Made by a program: the position numbers and the translations under genes
DNA from: Noviluteimonas caseinilytica
GTDB taxonomy: Bacteria; Pseudomonadota; Gammaproteobacteria; Xanthomonadales; Xanthomonadaceae
Direction: 5' to 3'
NCBI RefSeq assembly: GCF_018406605.1
Contig: NZ_AP024545.1
Location: forward strand, 992,001-1,056,000
DNA length: 64,000 nt
Notes under the pieces: model-generated
Databases searched by the model: none
What the model was told of the DNA's origin: nothing
What the model saw: the letters and a program-made list of their open reading frames with translations, nothing else
Shown: positions 24,078 through 32,802 of the stretch, one piece after another
How the letters are laid out: every line of letters starts with the position of its first letter
Position numbering within the stretch: the first letter of the stretch is position 1

Positions 24078-25517
24078 ATGCGCCCAACGCCCCTGAAAAC
24101 CCTTGCCGCCCTTACCCTCGCTGCCGGCTTCGGCGGCTTCGCTGCGTCCGCGCTCCGCGAGGGCCTGGAAGCGCCCGCGAACGCGCAACCGCCCGCGCCC
24201 GCCGCGGCCGTGCCCGCGATGGCGTCGATGCCGCCCGCGGTCGATGGCACGCCGATGCCGTCGCTGGCGCCGATGCTGGAGCACGTCACGCCCGCCGTCG
24301 TCAGCGTGCACACCAAGCAGCGCGTGCGGATCCGCAACCCGTTCGCCGACGATCCGATGTTCCGCCGCCTGTTCCCCAACGTGCCGCAGGAACGCATCAA
24401 CCAGTCGCTGGGTTCCGGCGTGATCGTCGATGCCGCCAAGGGCCTGGTGCTGACCAACCACCACGTGATCGAAGGCGCGGACGAGGTGTCGGTGACGTTG
24501 TCCGACGGGCGCACGTTCCCGGCCACGTTCGTCGGTTCCGATCCGGATACCGACGTCGCGTTGATGCGCATCCAGGCGGACAAGCTCGTGGCGTTGCCGC
24601 TCGCCAATTCCGATCAGCTGCGCGTCGGCGATTTCGTCGTCGCGGTCGGCAATCCCTTCGGTTTCAGCCAGACGGTGACCTCGGGCATCGTGTCCGCGGT
24701 GGGCCGCAGCGGCCTGCCGGGGCTGGGCTTCCAGAACTTCATCCAGACCGATGCGTCGATCAACCCGGGCAATTCCGGCGGCGCGCTGGTCAACCTGCGC
24801 GGCGAACTGGTCGGCATCAACACGGCCACGTTCAATCCGCAGGGCTCGCGTGCCGGCGACATCGGCCTGGGCTTCGCGATTCCCGCCAACCTCGCGGGCA
24901 ACGTGATGCGCCAGCTGTCGACCACCGGCGAAGTGCGGCGCGGCACGCTGGGCATGGACACGCAGACGGTCGACGAGCAGCTGGCGAAGGGCCTGGGCCT
25001 GGATGCGCCGCGCGGTGCGGTGGTCACGCGCGTCTACGCGGGTTCCGGCGCCGCCGCGGCCGGCCTGCGCGTGGGCGACGTGGTGCTGGCGGCCAACGGC
25101 CAGCGCATGGACAACCGCGAGGCGCTGCACAACTTCGAAGGCTTGCAGGCGGTCGGCAGCACCGTCGACCTGGACGTGCGCCGCGGCGGCAAGCCGGTCG
25201 CCATCAAGGCCACGCTGCGCGAACAGCCCCGTTCCTACGAGGGCAGCGCCCTCGATCCGCGCCTGGCCGGGGCCACCTTCACCGAACTCCCCGAGCGCTT
25301 GCGCCAGTCTGGGCTGGATGGCGTGCTGGTCAGCGCGGTATCCCGCGGCAGTCGCGCGGCGCAGAATGGCCTGCAGAAGGATGACGTGGTCCTCGCCGCC
25401 ACCAGCGGCGAGTTCGGCGACCTGGGCGGGTTCCGCGCGAGTTTCGCGCAGGCCCCGCAACAGCTCGTGTTGCGCATCCTGCGTGGCAACGCGCGCGGCG
25501 ACCTGCAGATGCAATGA
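24078..25517 (+). CDS. degP: Periplasmic Do-family serine protease/chaperone (DegP/MucD)
   Basis: A 479-residue HtrA protease that degrades or refolds damaged envelope proteins. It has a signal peptide (about 1-36) and a trypsin-like domain with triad His in TNHHV (near 129), Asp in DTDVAL (near 158) and Ser in GNSGG (near 233). Two PDZ domains follow: about 290-375 (GVRGAVVTRVYAGSGAAAAGLRVGDVVLAANG type) and 395-475 (LDGVLVSAVSRGSRAAQNGLQKDDVVLA). Length fits the family. A possible sigma-E promoter lies upstream. The YqjD-like gene begins 45 bp downstream. Confidence 0.93.
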   Translation: MRPTPLKTLAALTLAAGFGGFAASALREGLEAPANAQPPAPAAAVPAMASMPPAVDGTPMPSLAPMLEHVTPAVVSVHTKQRVRIRNPFADDPMFRRLFPNVPQERINQSLGSGVIVDAAKGLVLTNHHVIEGADEVSVTLSDGRTFPATFVGSDPDTDVALMRIQADKLVALPLANSDQLRVGDFVVAVGNPFGFSQTVTSGIVSAVGRSGLPGLGFQNFIQTDASINPGNSGGALVNLRGELVGINTATFNPQGSRAGDIGLGFAIPANLAGNVMRQLSTTGEVRRGTLGMDTQTVDEQLAKGLGLDAPRGAVVTRVYAGSGAAAAGLRVGDVVLAANGQRMDNREALHNFEGLQAVGSTVDLDVRRGGKPVAIKATLREQPRSYEGSALDPRLAGATFTELPERLRQSGLDGVLVSAVSRGSRAAQNGLQKDDVVLAATSGEFGDLGGFRASFAQAPQQLVLRILRGNARGDLQMQ

Positions 25518-25562
25518 CGATCGAAAGATCCCCCGAACGTTCCACCAGCAAGGAGAAACGCG

Positions 25563-25940
25563 ATGTCCCCCGATAACAATGGTCGTGCCACCGACGCGAT
25601 GAAGCAGGACCTCAGCGAAGCGGGCTCGCACTTCAAGGGTGCCGCCGTCGCCGCGGGCGATGCGCTGAAGGGTGCTGCTTCCGCCGCCGGCGACGAAATG
25701 CGCTTGGGCAAGGCACAGATGAAGGCCGAACTCGCCGACGGCACGCTCGCCGGCATTTCCGCCGCCGAAAACCTCGGTTCGGCCAGCCGCGAACAGATGG
25801 ACGTGCTGATGGACAAGGGCCGCGACCTGGTCGACAGCGCCGCCGAACTGATCCGCGAGCGTCCGCTGGCGTCGTTCGGCGTCGCCTTCGCGGCGGGCTG
25901 GCTGATCGCCAAGCTCGGTCGCGGCAGCAGCGACAAGTAA
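25563..25940 (+). CDS. YqjD/ElaB-type (DUF883-like) membrane-anchored protein
   Basis: A 125-residue protein: an amphipathic alanine-rich helical region (15-95) and a C-terminal hydrophobic helix with glycines (PLASFGVAFAAGWLIAKLGRG), the layout of ElaB/YqjD. E. coli YqjD binds ribosomes and anchors them to the inner membrane in stationary phase. AAGGAG precedes the ATG by 7 bases. It leads a cluster whose order (YqjD-, YqjE-, YqjK-like) matches that of E. coli. Confidence 0.8.
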   Translation: MSPDNNGRATDAMKQDLSEAGSHFKGAAVAAGDALKGAASAAGDEMRLGKAQMKAELADGTLAGISAAENLGSASREQMDVLMDKGRDLVDSAAELIRERPLASFGVAFAAGWLIAKLGRGSSDK

Positions 25941-25955
25941 GTCGCTGCCCTCCGC

Positions 25956-26516
25956 ATGAACGCCGGCGACGAGGGGAACGCAGGCGATCCGGGCGCGCGC
26001 GACGAGCGCGACGCGCCCGGGCTCGCGGATGCATTGCGCGAACTCGGCGCCACGGGCAAGGCCACCTGGTCCGCCGGCCGCGAAGCGGCCACCGCATTCC
26101 GCATCCTCGTCTCGGCCGACATCTCGCTGGCGCGCAGCGCCTTCGGGCGCACGCTCGCGTTCACCGGCGTCGCCATCGCGTTCGGTGCGTCGGCGTGGTT
26201 GCTCTTGATGGCGGCGGCGATCGCGGGCCTGAGCCTCGGGCTCGGCTGGCCGTGGTGGTTGTCGCTCGTGCTCACCGCGGCATTGAGCCTGGTGATCACC
26301 ATCCTCTGCGGCTGGCTGGCGATGCACTACTTCGAACACACGCGCCTGCAGGCCACGCGTCGCCAGTTGGCGCGCATCGGCATCGGCGAACTGTCCGGCC
26401 TGATGCCCGATGCCGGTTCCGGCAAGACAGCGAAGGAAGGCGCGGAGCAAGTCACCGCCGCCACCGACGAAAACGGCGTCAAGAAAGGGCTCGGCGTCGA
26501 CGTCACGCCGCCATGA
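25956..26516 (+). CDS. YqjE-type phage-holin-family membrane protein
   Basis: A 186-residue protein with a charged N-terminal 45 residues, a helix, two transmembrane helices (about 68-92, TLAFTGVAIAFGASAWLLLMAAAI; about 96-122, WPWWLSLVLTAALSLVITILCGWLAM) and a polar tail. This is the YqjE/holin-superfamily III layout found after YqjD-type genes; it is a membrane partner, not a lysis protein. It starts 15 bp after the preceding stop. Confidence 0.78.
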   Translation: MNAGDEGNAGDPGARDERDAPGLADALRELGATGKATWSAGREAATAFRILVSADISLARSAFGRTLAFTGVAIAFGASAWLLLMAAAIAGLSLGLGWPWWLSLVLTAALSLVITILCGWLAMHYFEHTRLQATRRQLARIGIGELSGLMPDAGSGKTAKEGAEQVTAATDENGVKKGLGVDVTPP

Positions 26517-26562
26517 ACGCAGGCATGCGATTCCGTTGTCTCCTCCAACTGCAGAGCACCCC

Positions 26563-26943
26563 GTGGGCTTCGAAGCACTGATCGAGAAAGTCCACCAGGC
26601 CGAGTCGGCGCTGGAAGCGCGCGAGCGCGCGGCCGCGGCCGACTGGCGCCAATTGAAGTCGTCGTGGCGCTCCAGCTGGACGCCGGGGCGCATCGTGATC
26701 GCGGGCCTGGTGTCCGGCTTCGTCGTGGGCAAGGTGGAACCGGTCAAGAAGGTCGCGAGCGGCGGCGGGTTGCTCAACCTGCTGTCCGCCGCCGCGGGGT
26801 TGTTCGCAGGCGGCAGTGCACAAGTGGCCGCGGGCGAAGCCGCGCACGCGGCGAACACCGCCGAACAGACCGCCTCCGCCGTGGATCCGAACAGCGCCGC
26901 CGCCGTCGCACAGGCGGCCAACGCGCCGCGGGCGGGCGCATGA
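26563..26943 (+). CDS. YqjK-like protein with membrane segment
   Basis: A 126-residue protein from a GTG at 26563 (VGFEALIEKVHQAESALEARERAAAADW). It has a helical charged start, a basic stretch SSWRSSWTPGR, a hydrophobic glycine-rich segment (IVIAGLVSGFVVG) and an alanine-rich tail. Position after the YqjE-type gene suggests the YqjK slot, though similarity is weak. A TTG 27 bases upstream is an alternative start; no ATG exists in this frame here. It overlaps the next gene by ATGA. Confidence 0.6.
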   Translation: MGFEALIEKVHQAESALEARERAAAADWRQLKSSWRSSWTPGRIVIAGLVSGFVVGKVEPVKKVASGGGLLNLLSAAAGLFAGGSAQVAAGEAAHAANTAEQTASAVDPNSAAAVAQAANAPRAGA

Positions 26944-28028
26944 GCTACGTCTTCGAAACGGACGGCGAACCGCAACCGCCCGCGCGACCGCGATCCTCCA
27001 ACGCGGCGATCGTGCTGGCCTCGCTCGCGGTCGCGTTCACGCTGTACCTGGCGCAGGACATCCTGCTGCCCGTGCTGCTGGCGATGTTCTTCGCGCTGGT
27101 GGGCAATCCGATCCTGCGGCTGCTGCGCCGCCTCTACGTGCCGCGCTTCATCGGCGCGCTGCTGATCATCGGCCTGGGCATCTTCGGCACCTACACGCTC
27201 GCGCGCGAACTGGTGCAACCCGGCGCCGAATGGATCCGCGAAGTCCCGCGCCAGATGCGCGACCTCGCCCCCAAGCTGCGTTCGCTCACCAAGCCGGTGA
27301 CCGAAGCGAACAAGGCCGCCGAAAGCATGGCGCGCGCCGCCGGCGGCGAAACGACGGGCGGCAAGGTGCAGGTGGTCAAGACGGCGGTCGACGATCCCTA
27401 CAAGGCGCTGATGTCGACGCCGCGGATCATCGCCTCGGTGCTGGCGGTGGTGCTGCTGACGTTCTTCTTCATGGTGTACGGCGGCGACCTGCAGAAGAAC
27501 GCGATCGCGCTGCTGCCCGGGCGACAGCAGAAGAAGCTGACGGTGGAGATCCTCCACGCCATCGAAGCCGAGATCTCGCGCTACGTCCTCACGATCAGCA
27601 TCATCAACATCCTGGTGGGCCTGATCTACGCGGGCCTGCTGTACTTCTTCCTCGACGTGCCGCTGGACGAGGCGATGCTGTGGGGCACGATGGCCGCGCT
27701 GCTCAACTTCGCGCCCTACGTCGGCCCGCTGATCGGCATCGTGGTGATGCTGCTGATGGGCTTCGTGACCTTCGACACGCCGCTGGAATCGCTGGTGCCG
27801 GCCGCGATGTACCTGGGCCTGCACACGCTCGAGGGGCAGATCATCACCCCCATCGTGCTGGGCCGGCGCATGGCGCTCTCGCCGCTGGTGCTGATCCTGT
27901 CGCTGATGGTGTTCGGCTGGCTGTGGGGGATCATCGGCCTGCTGCTCGCGGTGCCGCTGCTGGTGTGCGTCAAGCTGGTGCTCGCGCGCATCGACGGCAT
28001 GGACGGGTGGGCCAAGCTGCTGGAGTGA
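26940..28028 (+). CDS. AI-2E family transporter
   Basis: A 362-residue membrane protein of the AI-2E (YdiK/PerM/TqsA) superfamily. It has two N-terminal helices (AIVLASLAVAFTLYLAQDILLPVLLAMFFALV), a soluble middle part (90-150), then six helices. Family motifs are NFAPYVGPLIG near 250 and LEGQIITPIVLGRRMALSPLVLILSLMVFGWLWGIIGLLLAVPLL. Members export small molecules or act as Na+/H+ antiporters; the substrate here is unknown. Its ATG overlaps the preceding stop, so it is part of the envelope operon after degP. Confidence 0.9.
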   Translation: MSYVFETDGEPQPPARPRSSNAAIVLASLAVAFTLYLAQDILLPVLLAMFFALVGNPILRLLRRLYVPRFIGALLIIGLGIFGTYTLARELVQPGAEWIREVPRQMRDLAPKLRSLTKPVTEANKAAESMARAAGGETTGGKVQVVKTAVDDPYKALMSTPRIIASVLAVVLLTFFFMVYGGDLQKNAIALLPGRQQKKLTVEILHAIEAEISRYVLTISIINILVGLIYAGLLYFFLDVPLDEAMLWGTMAALLNFAPYVGPLIGIVVMLLMGFVTFDTPLESLVPAAMYLGLHTLEGQIITPIVLGRRMALSPLVLILSLMVFGWLWGIIGLLLAVPLLVCVKLVLARIDGMDGWAKLLE

Positions 28029-28066
28029 CGGCGGCCGGGGTGGTTCGACGGGTCCGGCGTCCGGCT

Positions 28067-28072
28067 TAGAAT
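28067..28072 (+). promoter_or_regulatory. Promoter -10 element for a leaderless transcript
   Basis: TAGAAT ends 6 bases before the GTG start of the HAD gene, so transcription would begin at or next to the initiation codon. TTCGAC 17 bases upstream is a poor -35. No Shine-Dalgarno is present. Confidence 0.45.
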
Positions 28073-28078
28073 GCGGCG

Positions 28079-28801
28079 GTGAACCCACAAGTCCGCGCCA
28101 TCACCCTCGACCTCGACGACACGCTCTGGCCCTTCGCGCCGATCGGGGCGCGCGTGGAAGTGGTGCAGCACGCCTGGCTCGCCGAACACTGCCCGCGGAC
28201 CGCGGCGCGCTTCCCGCTGGCGGAAATGCGCGTGCTGCGCGAGGCGATCAACGCCGAACACCCGCACCTCGCGCACGACTTCAGCACGCTGCGCCGGCTC
28301 ACGCTGGCGCGCGCGATGGAGTTGGCCGGCGACGATCCGGCGCTCGCCGAACCCGCGTTCCAAGCCTTCTATGCCGAGCGCAACCGCGTGGAGTGCTACC
28401 CCGACGCGATCGGCGCGCTGCAACGCATCGCCGCGCGCCTGCCGGTCGCGGCGATCACCAACGGCAACGCGGACCTGGCGCGCATCGGATTGCGCGAACA
28501 CTTCGCCTTCCAGCTCGGCGCGAGCGAACACGGTGCGGCGAAACCCGATCCCGGCATCTTCCGCGCCGCGTGCGAACGCCTGGGCGAAGCACCGCACCAC
28601 GTGCTGCACGTCGGCGACGACATCGAACTCGACGTCCTCGGCGCGCACCGCGCGGGACTGCGCACGTGCTGGATCCACCGCGACGACCTGCATCCCGATC
28701 CCGTCTGGCCGCATGCGCACGTGCGCCCGGACCTCGCTTTCCCGACCCTCGACGCGCTGGCCGACTGGCTGGACGCTCATCTCCAGGACGACGTCGCATG
28801 A
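28079..28801 (+). CDS. HAD-family phosphatase (YigB/YjjG-like)
   Basis: A 240-residue haloacid dehalogenase-type hydrolase. Motif I is TLDLDDTLWPF with nucleophile Asp11 and Asp13, motif II AAITNGNAD, motif III Lys in GAAKPDPGIF, motif IV HVGDDIELDVLGAHRAGLRTCWI. An alpha-helical cap (20-100) places it with subclass I enzymes such as YigB (FMN phosphatase) or YjjG (nucleotidase). GTG is the start; an adjacent -10 element suggests a leaderless mRNA. The M17 aminopeptidase gene overlaps its stop (ATGA). Confidence 0.87.
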   Translation: MNPQVRAITLDLDDTLWPFAPIGARVEVVQHAWLAEHCPRTAARFPLAEMRVLREAINAEHPHLAHDFSTLRRLTLARAMELAGDDPALAEPAFQAFYAERNRVECYPDAIGALQRIAARLPVAAITNGNADLARIGLREHFAFQLGASEHGAAKPDPGIFRAACERLGEAPHHVLHVGDDIELDVLGAHRAGLRTCWIHRDDLHPDPVWPHAHVRPDLAFPTLDALADWLDAHLQDDVA

Positions 28802-30210
28802 CTGCACGGACTGCATTGCCCGCCCGCCCGATGCCCGCCCGCTCCCTGCCCGCAGGTTTCACCGCGCCGGCCGACACGAGCCTGCCGTTGTTCTGCGTCG
28901 AGCGCGCCGGCTTCGACGACTGGCGGCGCCTGCAACTGCCCGCGCTCGGCGGCTGGATCGATGCGCAGACCTTCAGCGCGACCTCCGGCAGCGTGTTGCT
29001 GCTGCCGGGCGAACACGGCATCGCCGGCGCGGTACTCGGGATCGGCGATCGCCTCGATCCGTATTCCTACGCACATGCGCCGTTCGCCTTGCCGCCGGGC
29101 GACTGGCACCTGGCGACCGACCTCGACGACGACGCGCGCCGCGCGCTGCAACTCGGCTGGGGCCTGGGCGCGTACAAGTTCGCGCGCTACAAGGCGCCGA
29201 TGCGCGCCCCGGCGCGCCTGGCGATGGACGGGCTGGACGACGAAACCCTCGACACCCTCGCCGCCTGCGTGCGCGTGCGCGACCTGGTCAACACGCCCAC
29301 CGAAGACATGGGCCCCGACCAGCTGGAACAGGCGTGCTGCGAACTCGCCGAGCGCTTCGGCGCGAAGATCGAAGTCATCAGCGGCGATGACCTGCTCAAG
29401 CACAACTTCCCCGCCATCCACGCCGTCGGCCGCGCGTCGTATCGCGCGCCACGGTTGATTTCGCTGCAGTGGGGCGACGACGCCGCGCCGCACCTGGCGA
29501 TCGTCGGCAAGGGCGTGTGCTTCGACACCGGTGGCCTGGACATCAAAGCCGCCGACGGCATGCGCAACATGAAGAAGGACATGGGTGGCGCGGCGCACGC
29601 GATCGCGCTGGCCGAACTGGTGATGGCGCGCAAGCTGCCGGTGCGCATGACGCTGCTGGTGCCCGCCGTGGAAAACGCAATCGGCCCGATGTCCTACCGC
29701 CCCGGCGACGTACTGACGACGCGCCTGGGCGTGTCGGTGGAAATCGACAACACCGACGCCGAAGGTCGCGTCGTGTTGTGCGATGCGCTGGCGTTCGCGG
29801 CGGAAAGCAAGCCGGCGTTGCTGATGGACTTCGCCACGTTGACGGGCGCCGCGCGCATCGCGCTGGGCCCCGACCTGCCGGCGCTGTATTCGAACGACGA
29901 AAGCGTGGCCGGCGCATGGATCGCCGCCTCCGCCGCGCAGCGCGACCCGGTGTGGCGCATGCCGTTGTGGCGGCCGTACCTGCGTTACCTGATCAGCGGG
30001 ATCGCGGACATCGCCAACGGTGGGCCGTCGCGCATGGCGGGCAGCATCACGGCCGCGTTGTACCTGGAGCGCTTCGTGCCCGAATCGCAGCCCTGGGCGC
30101 ATCTCGACGTGTATTCGTGGAATGACACGGATCGCGCGGGGAAGCCGGCGGGTGGCGAAGCGCAGGGCTTGCGGGCGGCGTGGGCGATGTTGAAGGCGCG
30201 GTTCGGCTGA
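28798..30210 (+). CDS. M17-family leucyl aminopeptidase
   Basis: A 470-residue cytosolic metallopeptidase. The catalytic half holds the di-metal site: LAIVGKGVCFDTGGLDIKAADGMRNMKKDMGGAA (Lys and Asp ligands), and the signature NTDAEGRVVLCDAL. The C-terminal MAGSITAALYLERFV segment matches the family. It is slightly shorter than PepA (about 500 residues) and belongs to the group often called leucyl aminopeptidase family protein. It is translationally coupled to the HAD phosphatase by an ATGA overlap. Confidence 0.92.
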   Translation: MTARTALPARPMPARSLPAGFTAPADTSLPLFCVERAGFDDWRRLQLPALGGWIDAQTFSATSGSVLLLPGEHGIAGAVLGIGDRLDPYSYAHAPFALPPGDWHLATDLDDDARRALQLGWGLGAYKFARYKAPMRAPARLAMDGLDDETLDTLAACVRVRDLVNTPTEDMGPDQLEQACCELAERFGAKIEVISGDDLLKHNFPAIHAVGRASYRAPRLISLQWGDDAAPHLAIVGKGVCFDTGGLDIKAADGMRNMKKDMGGAAHAIALAELVMARKLPVRMTLLVPAVENAIGPMSYRPGDVLTTRLGVSVEIDNTDAEGRVVLCDALAFAAESKPALLMDFATLTGAARIALGPDLPALYSNDESVAGAWIAASAAQRDPVWRMPLWRPYLRYLISGIADIANGGPSRMAGSITAALYLERFVPESQPWAHLDVYSWNDTDRAGKPAGGEAQGLRAAWAMLKARFG

Positions 30211-30214
30211 GGCG

Positions 30215-30817
30215 TTACAACCAGCCCTTCTGCCGCGCAAGGCGATACGCCTCGATGCGGTTGCCAACGCCAAGCTTCCCGATCGCCTCCGACAGGTAAT
30301 TGCGCACGGTGCCGCTCGACAGGTTCAACCGCGTCGCGATCTCCGATGCGGACAAACCTTCGCCCGCCAGGCGCAGCGTCTGCCGCTCGCGATCGTTGAG
30401 CGGATCGGCTTCCGACCATGCATCCACCGCGAGCTGCGGATCGATCGCGCGTCCGCCGCGATGCACCTTGCGCAAAGCTTCGGCGAGATCTTCCGCCGGT
30501 GCGTCTTTCAGCAGGTAACCCGACACTCCCGCGTCCAGCGCACGACGCAGAAAGCCCGCGCGCCCGAACGTCGTGACGATGACGACCTTGATCGGCAAGC
30601 CCTGCCGCTGGATGCGCTGCGCGAGTTCGAGGCCGGACAAGCCGGGCATCTCGATATCCGTCACCAGCACGTCCGGCTTCAACCGCTGCAGGTCGCGCCA
30701 CGCGGCTTCGCCATCCGCCGCCGCGCCCAGCACTTCGATGTCCGATTCCAGTCCCAGCAACGCGGACAATGCGCCCCGCACCAGCGCCTGGTCCTCGGCG
30801 AGCAGGATGCGGATCAT
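30215..30817 (-). CDS. DesR/LuxR-type response regulator
   Basis: A 200-residue NarL/FixJ-family regulator. The receiver domain (1-120) has acidic pocket Glu8-Asp9, phosphoacceptor Asp54 (VTDIEMPG) and Lys in YLLKDAP. The LuxR-type helix-turn-helix at 140-200 contains LNDRERQTLRLAGEGLSASEIATRLNLSSGTVRNYLSEAIGKLG. It overlaps the kinase gene by 4 bp. The adjacent exporter genes are its probable targets. Confidence 0.93.
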   Translation of the reverse strand: MIRILLAEDQALVRGALSALLGLESDIEVLGAAADGEAAWRDLQRLKPDVLVTDIEMPGLSGLELAQRIQRQGLPIKVVIVTTFGRAGFLRRALDAGVSGYLLKDAPAEDLAEALRKVHRGGRAIDPQLAVDAWSEADPLNDRERQTLRLAGEGLSASEIATRLNLSSGTVRNYLSEAIGKLGVGNRIEAYRLARQKGWL

Positions 30818-31977
30818 GCGAGCGCCACGCGCACGAGCAGGCGCGTGCCGCCGCCGCGCGGCGAATCGATGCTGAGCGTGCCGCCGAGCGCGCGGACGCG
30901 ATCGCGCATGCCGGCCAGCCCGTTGCCATCGGTGGCGACGCCGCCGCGGCCGTCGTCTTCCACGCATAGCTGCACGCTGCGCGCGTCCTGCTCGAAGCCG
31001 ATGTGCGCGCGGCCCGCGTTGGCGTGGCGCGCGATGTTGGTCGTGGCTTCGCGCAGGATCAGCGCGAGGCCGCGCTCGACTTCCGGCGACAGGCCCTGCG
31101 GCGGCGCACCGTATTCCAGGTGCACCTGCGAGGACTCGAGCATCAATCGCGCGGAGGCGAGTTCCGCGGCCAGGTCTGCGTTGCGGATGCCGGTGACCGC
31201 GCTGCGCACTTCGGCCAGGGCGTGGCGCGCCACGCGCTCGGCTTCCTCCAGTTCGCGCTTCGAGGCGCCGGGGTCGCGATCGGACAACTTGCGCGCCAGC
31301 TCCAGCTTCAGCGTGATCAGCGACAGCGTGTGGCCGAGCAGGTCGTGCAGGTCGCGGCCGATGCGTTCGCGTTCCGCCGTCGCGGCCAGGCGCCGCACTT
31401 CGTCGTGCGACAACTTGAGCGCGTCGTCCTTCTCGTTGTTGGTGCGTTCGACGTTGACGATCACGCCGATGATCAGCGTCATCACCGGCACCCACACCAT
31501 CGCCTGCCACGGATAGCCGACGGCCACGGCGACGATGAGGAAGGCGGCGTTCAAGCCGGCGATCTGCACCAGGTAACGCACCAGCGAAATGCGCTTGCTG
31601 GTGCGCAGCATCACGCACCCGAACACGAAGTAGCTGATGCCCGAGGGATACCAGGGCATCAGCACCAGGCACAGCGCCGCCATGCCGAGCGCGTAGCGAT
31701 AGGCGATGCGCCGGGACGACAGCATCACCTTCGCGTACAGCGCGAGGAACACCGGGTACGACAGCCCCGTGAACAGCGCCCACTTCCACGAGTACTGCCC
31801 GCCGAACAACGGCGTGATGAACACCCACATCGACCACAGCAGGTGCACGCCTTCGGACCACGGCGACACGCCGCGGCGGATGCAGTCGGCCACCGCGGAA
31901 TCGGGCGCCGGCGCAAAACCGAAGCGCGCCAGCAGGCGCGCGACGGCAGGTGGGAACGGGGACGAGGCAGCGTGCAT
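30814..31977 (-). CDS. DesK-type sensor histidine kinase
   Basis: A 387-residue membrane kinase with five to six transmembrane helices (about 45-175) and no large periplasmic domain, so it may sense the membrane itself or a bound lipid or antibiotic. The HisKA_3 box is ERERIGRDLHDLLGHTLSLI with His211; the ATPase part has LREATTNIARHANA (N box) and VEDDGRGGVATDGNGLAGMRDR (G box). DesK homologues sense membrane fluidity; in Xanthomonadaceae similar pairs control ABC exporters. It starts 25 bp after the ABC permease gene ends. Confidence 0.92.
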   Translation of the reverse strand: MHAASSPFPPAVARLLARFGFAPAPDSAVADCIRRGVSPWSEGVHLLWSMWVFITPLFGGQYSWKWALFTGLSYPVFLALYAKVMLSSRRIAYRYALGMAALCLVLMPWYPSGISYFVFGCVMLRTSKRISLVRYLVQIAGLNAAFLIVAVAVGYPWQAMVWVPVMTLIIGVIVNVERTNNEKDDALKLSHDEVRRLAATAERERIGRDLHDLLGHTLSLITLKLELARKLSDRDPGASKRELEEAERVARHALAEVRSAVTGIRNADLAAELASARLMLESSQVHLEYGAPPQGLSPEVERGLALILREATTNIARHANAGRAHIGFEQDARSVQLCVEDDGRGGVATDGNGLAGMRDRVRALGGTLSIDSPRGGGTRLLVRVALA

Positions 31978-32001
31978 GCGCAGGATGCTAGCGCGAAGCC
32001 T

Positions 32002-32802
32002 TCAACCGTTGCGACGCAGGCGACGCGCCGCCAGCGCCAGCAGGCCCACGGTGAACGCCGCGAGGAGCAAGGCGTGCGGCAGCGGGTTCACCTGCGCCAG
32101 GTCCACCGCATCCAGCGCGAGCAGGTTGAGGTGGAACGCGGGGAGCACCGGCGCGAACGCCTGCACCGCATGCGGCAGCCCCGACAGCGGGAACCACAGG
32201 CCCGACAGGAACGCCATCGGCAGGTACACCAGGTTGATGATCGCGGGGGCGCCCTGGCCTTTCACCAGCGTGCCGAGCAACAGGCCCAGCGCGCAGAACG
32301 GCAGCACGCCGGGCAGCTGCACCAGGTACAGGTGCGCGATCTGCGTGGCGGTGAGCGGCAGGTGCGCGACGAACGTGGCGATCAGCACCAGCAACGTCAC
32401 GACCACGGCGGCCATCACCACCGCCATCGACATCTTGCCGACCAGGTACGCGGCCGGCGGCATCGGCAACGCGCGCTTCAACGTGAGCAGGCCGTTCTCG
32501 CGTTCGGCCGCCAGCGACACGCCGAAGCCGAACAAACCCGGCGCCATCACGCCGAACGTCGAATACGCGGCGAGGAGATAACGCGCGGCCTCGGCGGAAT
32601 TGGAACGCGCCAGGAACACGCCGAACATCAAATAGAAGATCGTCGGGAACATCAGCGTCGGCAGCACGAAGCCCGGGTTGCGGAGGTAGCGCAGGCATTC
32701 GCTGCGCATTTCCTGCAGGTAGGCGCCGATCACGCGCGCACGCGGCATGGCGCTGGCGGCGGGGCGTTCGGACAGGATCGACAGGTCGGGCACGGTGTTC
32801 AT
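32002..32802 (-). CDS. ABC-2 type exporter permease
   Basis: A 266-residue permease with six hydrophobic helices (about 48-68, 78-100, 118-145, 155-178, 185-208, 240-262) and the ABC-2 motif FGVSLAAERENGLLTLKRALPMPP between helices 2 and 3. It pairs with the ATPase gene whose stop overlaps its start (ATGA). Together with the DesK/DesR genes downstream it forms one leftward operon: ATPase, permease, kinase, regulator. This set resembles drug or peptide export systems with their own sensor. Confidence 0.9.
   Translation of the reverse strand: MNTVPDLSILSERPAASAMPRARVIGAYLQEMRSECLRYLRNPGFVLPTLMFPTIFYLMFGVFLARSNSAEAARYLLAAYSTFGVMAPGLFGFGVSLAAERENGLLTLKRALPMPPAAYLVGKMSMAVVMAAVVVTLLVLIATFVAHLPLTATQIAHLYLVQLPGVLPFCALGLLLGTLVKGQGAPAIINLVYLPMAFLSGLWFPLSGLPHAVQAFAPVLPAFHLNLLALDAVDLAQVNPLPHALLLAAFTVGLLALAARRLRRNG

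Noticed and set aside
23574..28088. A 1504-codon open frame on the minus strand
   Set aside because: It lies antisense to degP, the YqjD/YqjE/YqjK-like genes and the AI-2E transporter, is full of Arg, His and Gln, and has no family signature. Long antisense frames are expected at this G+C content.
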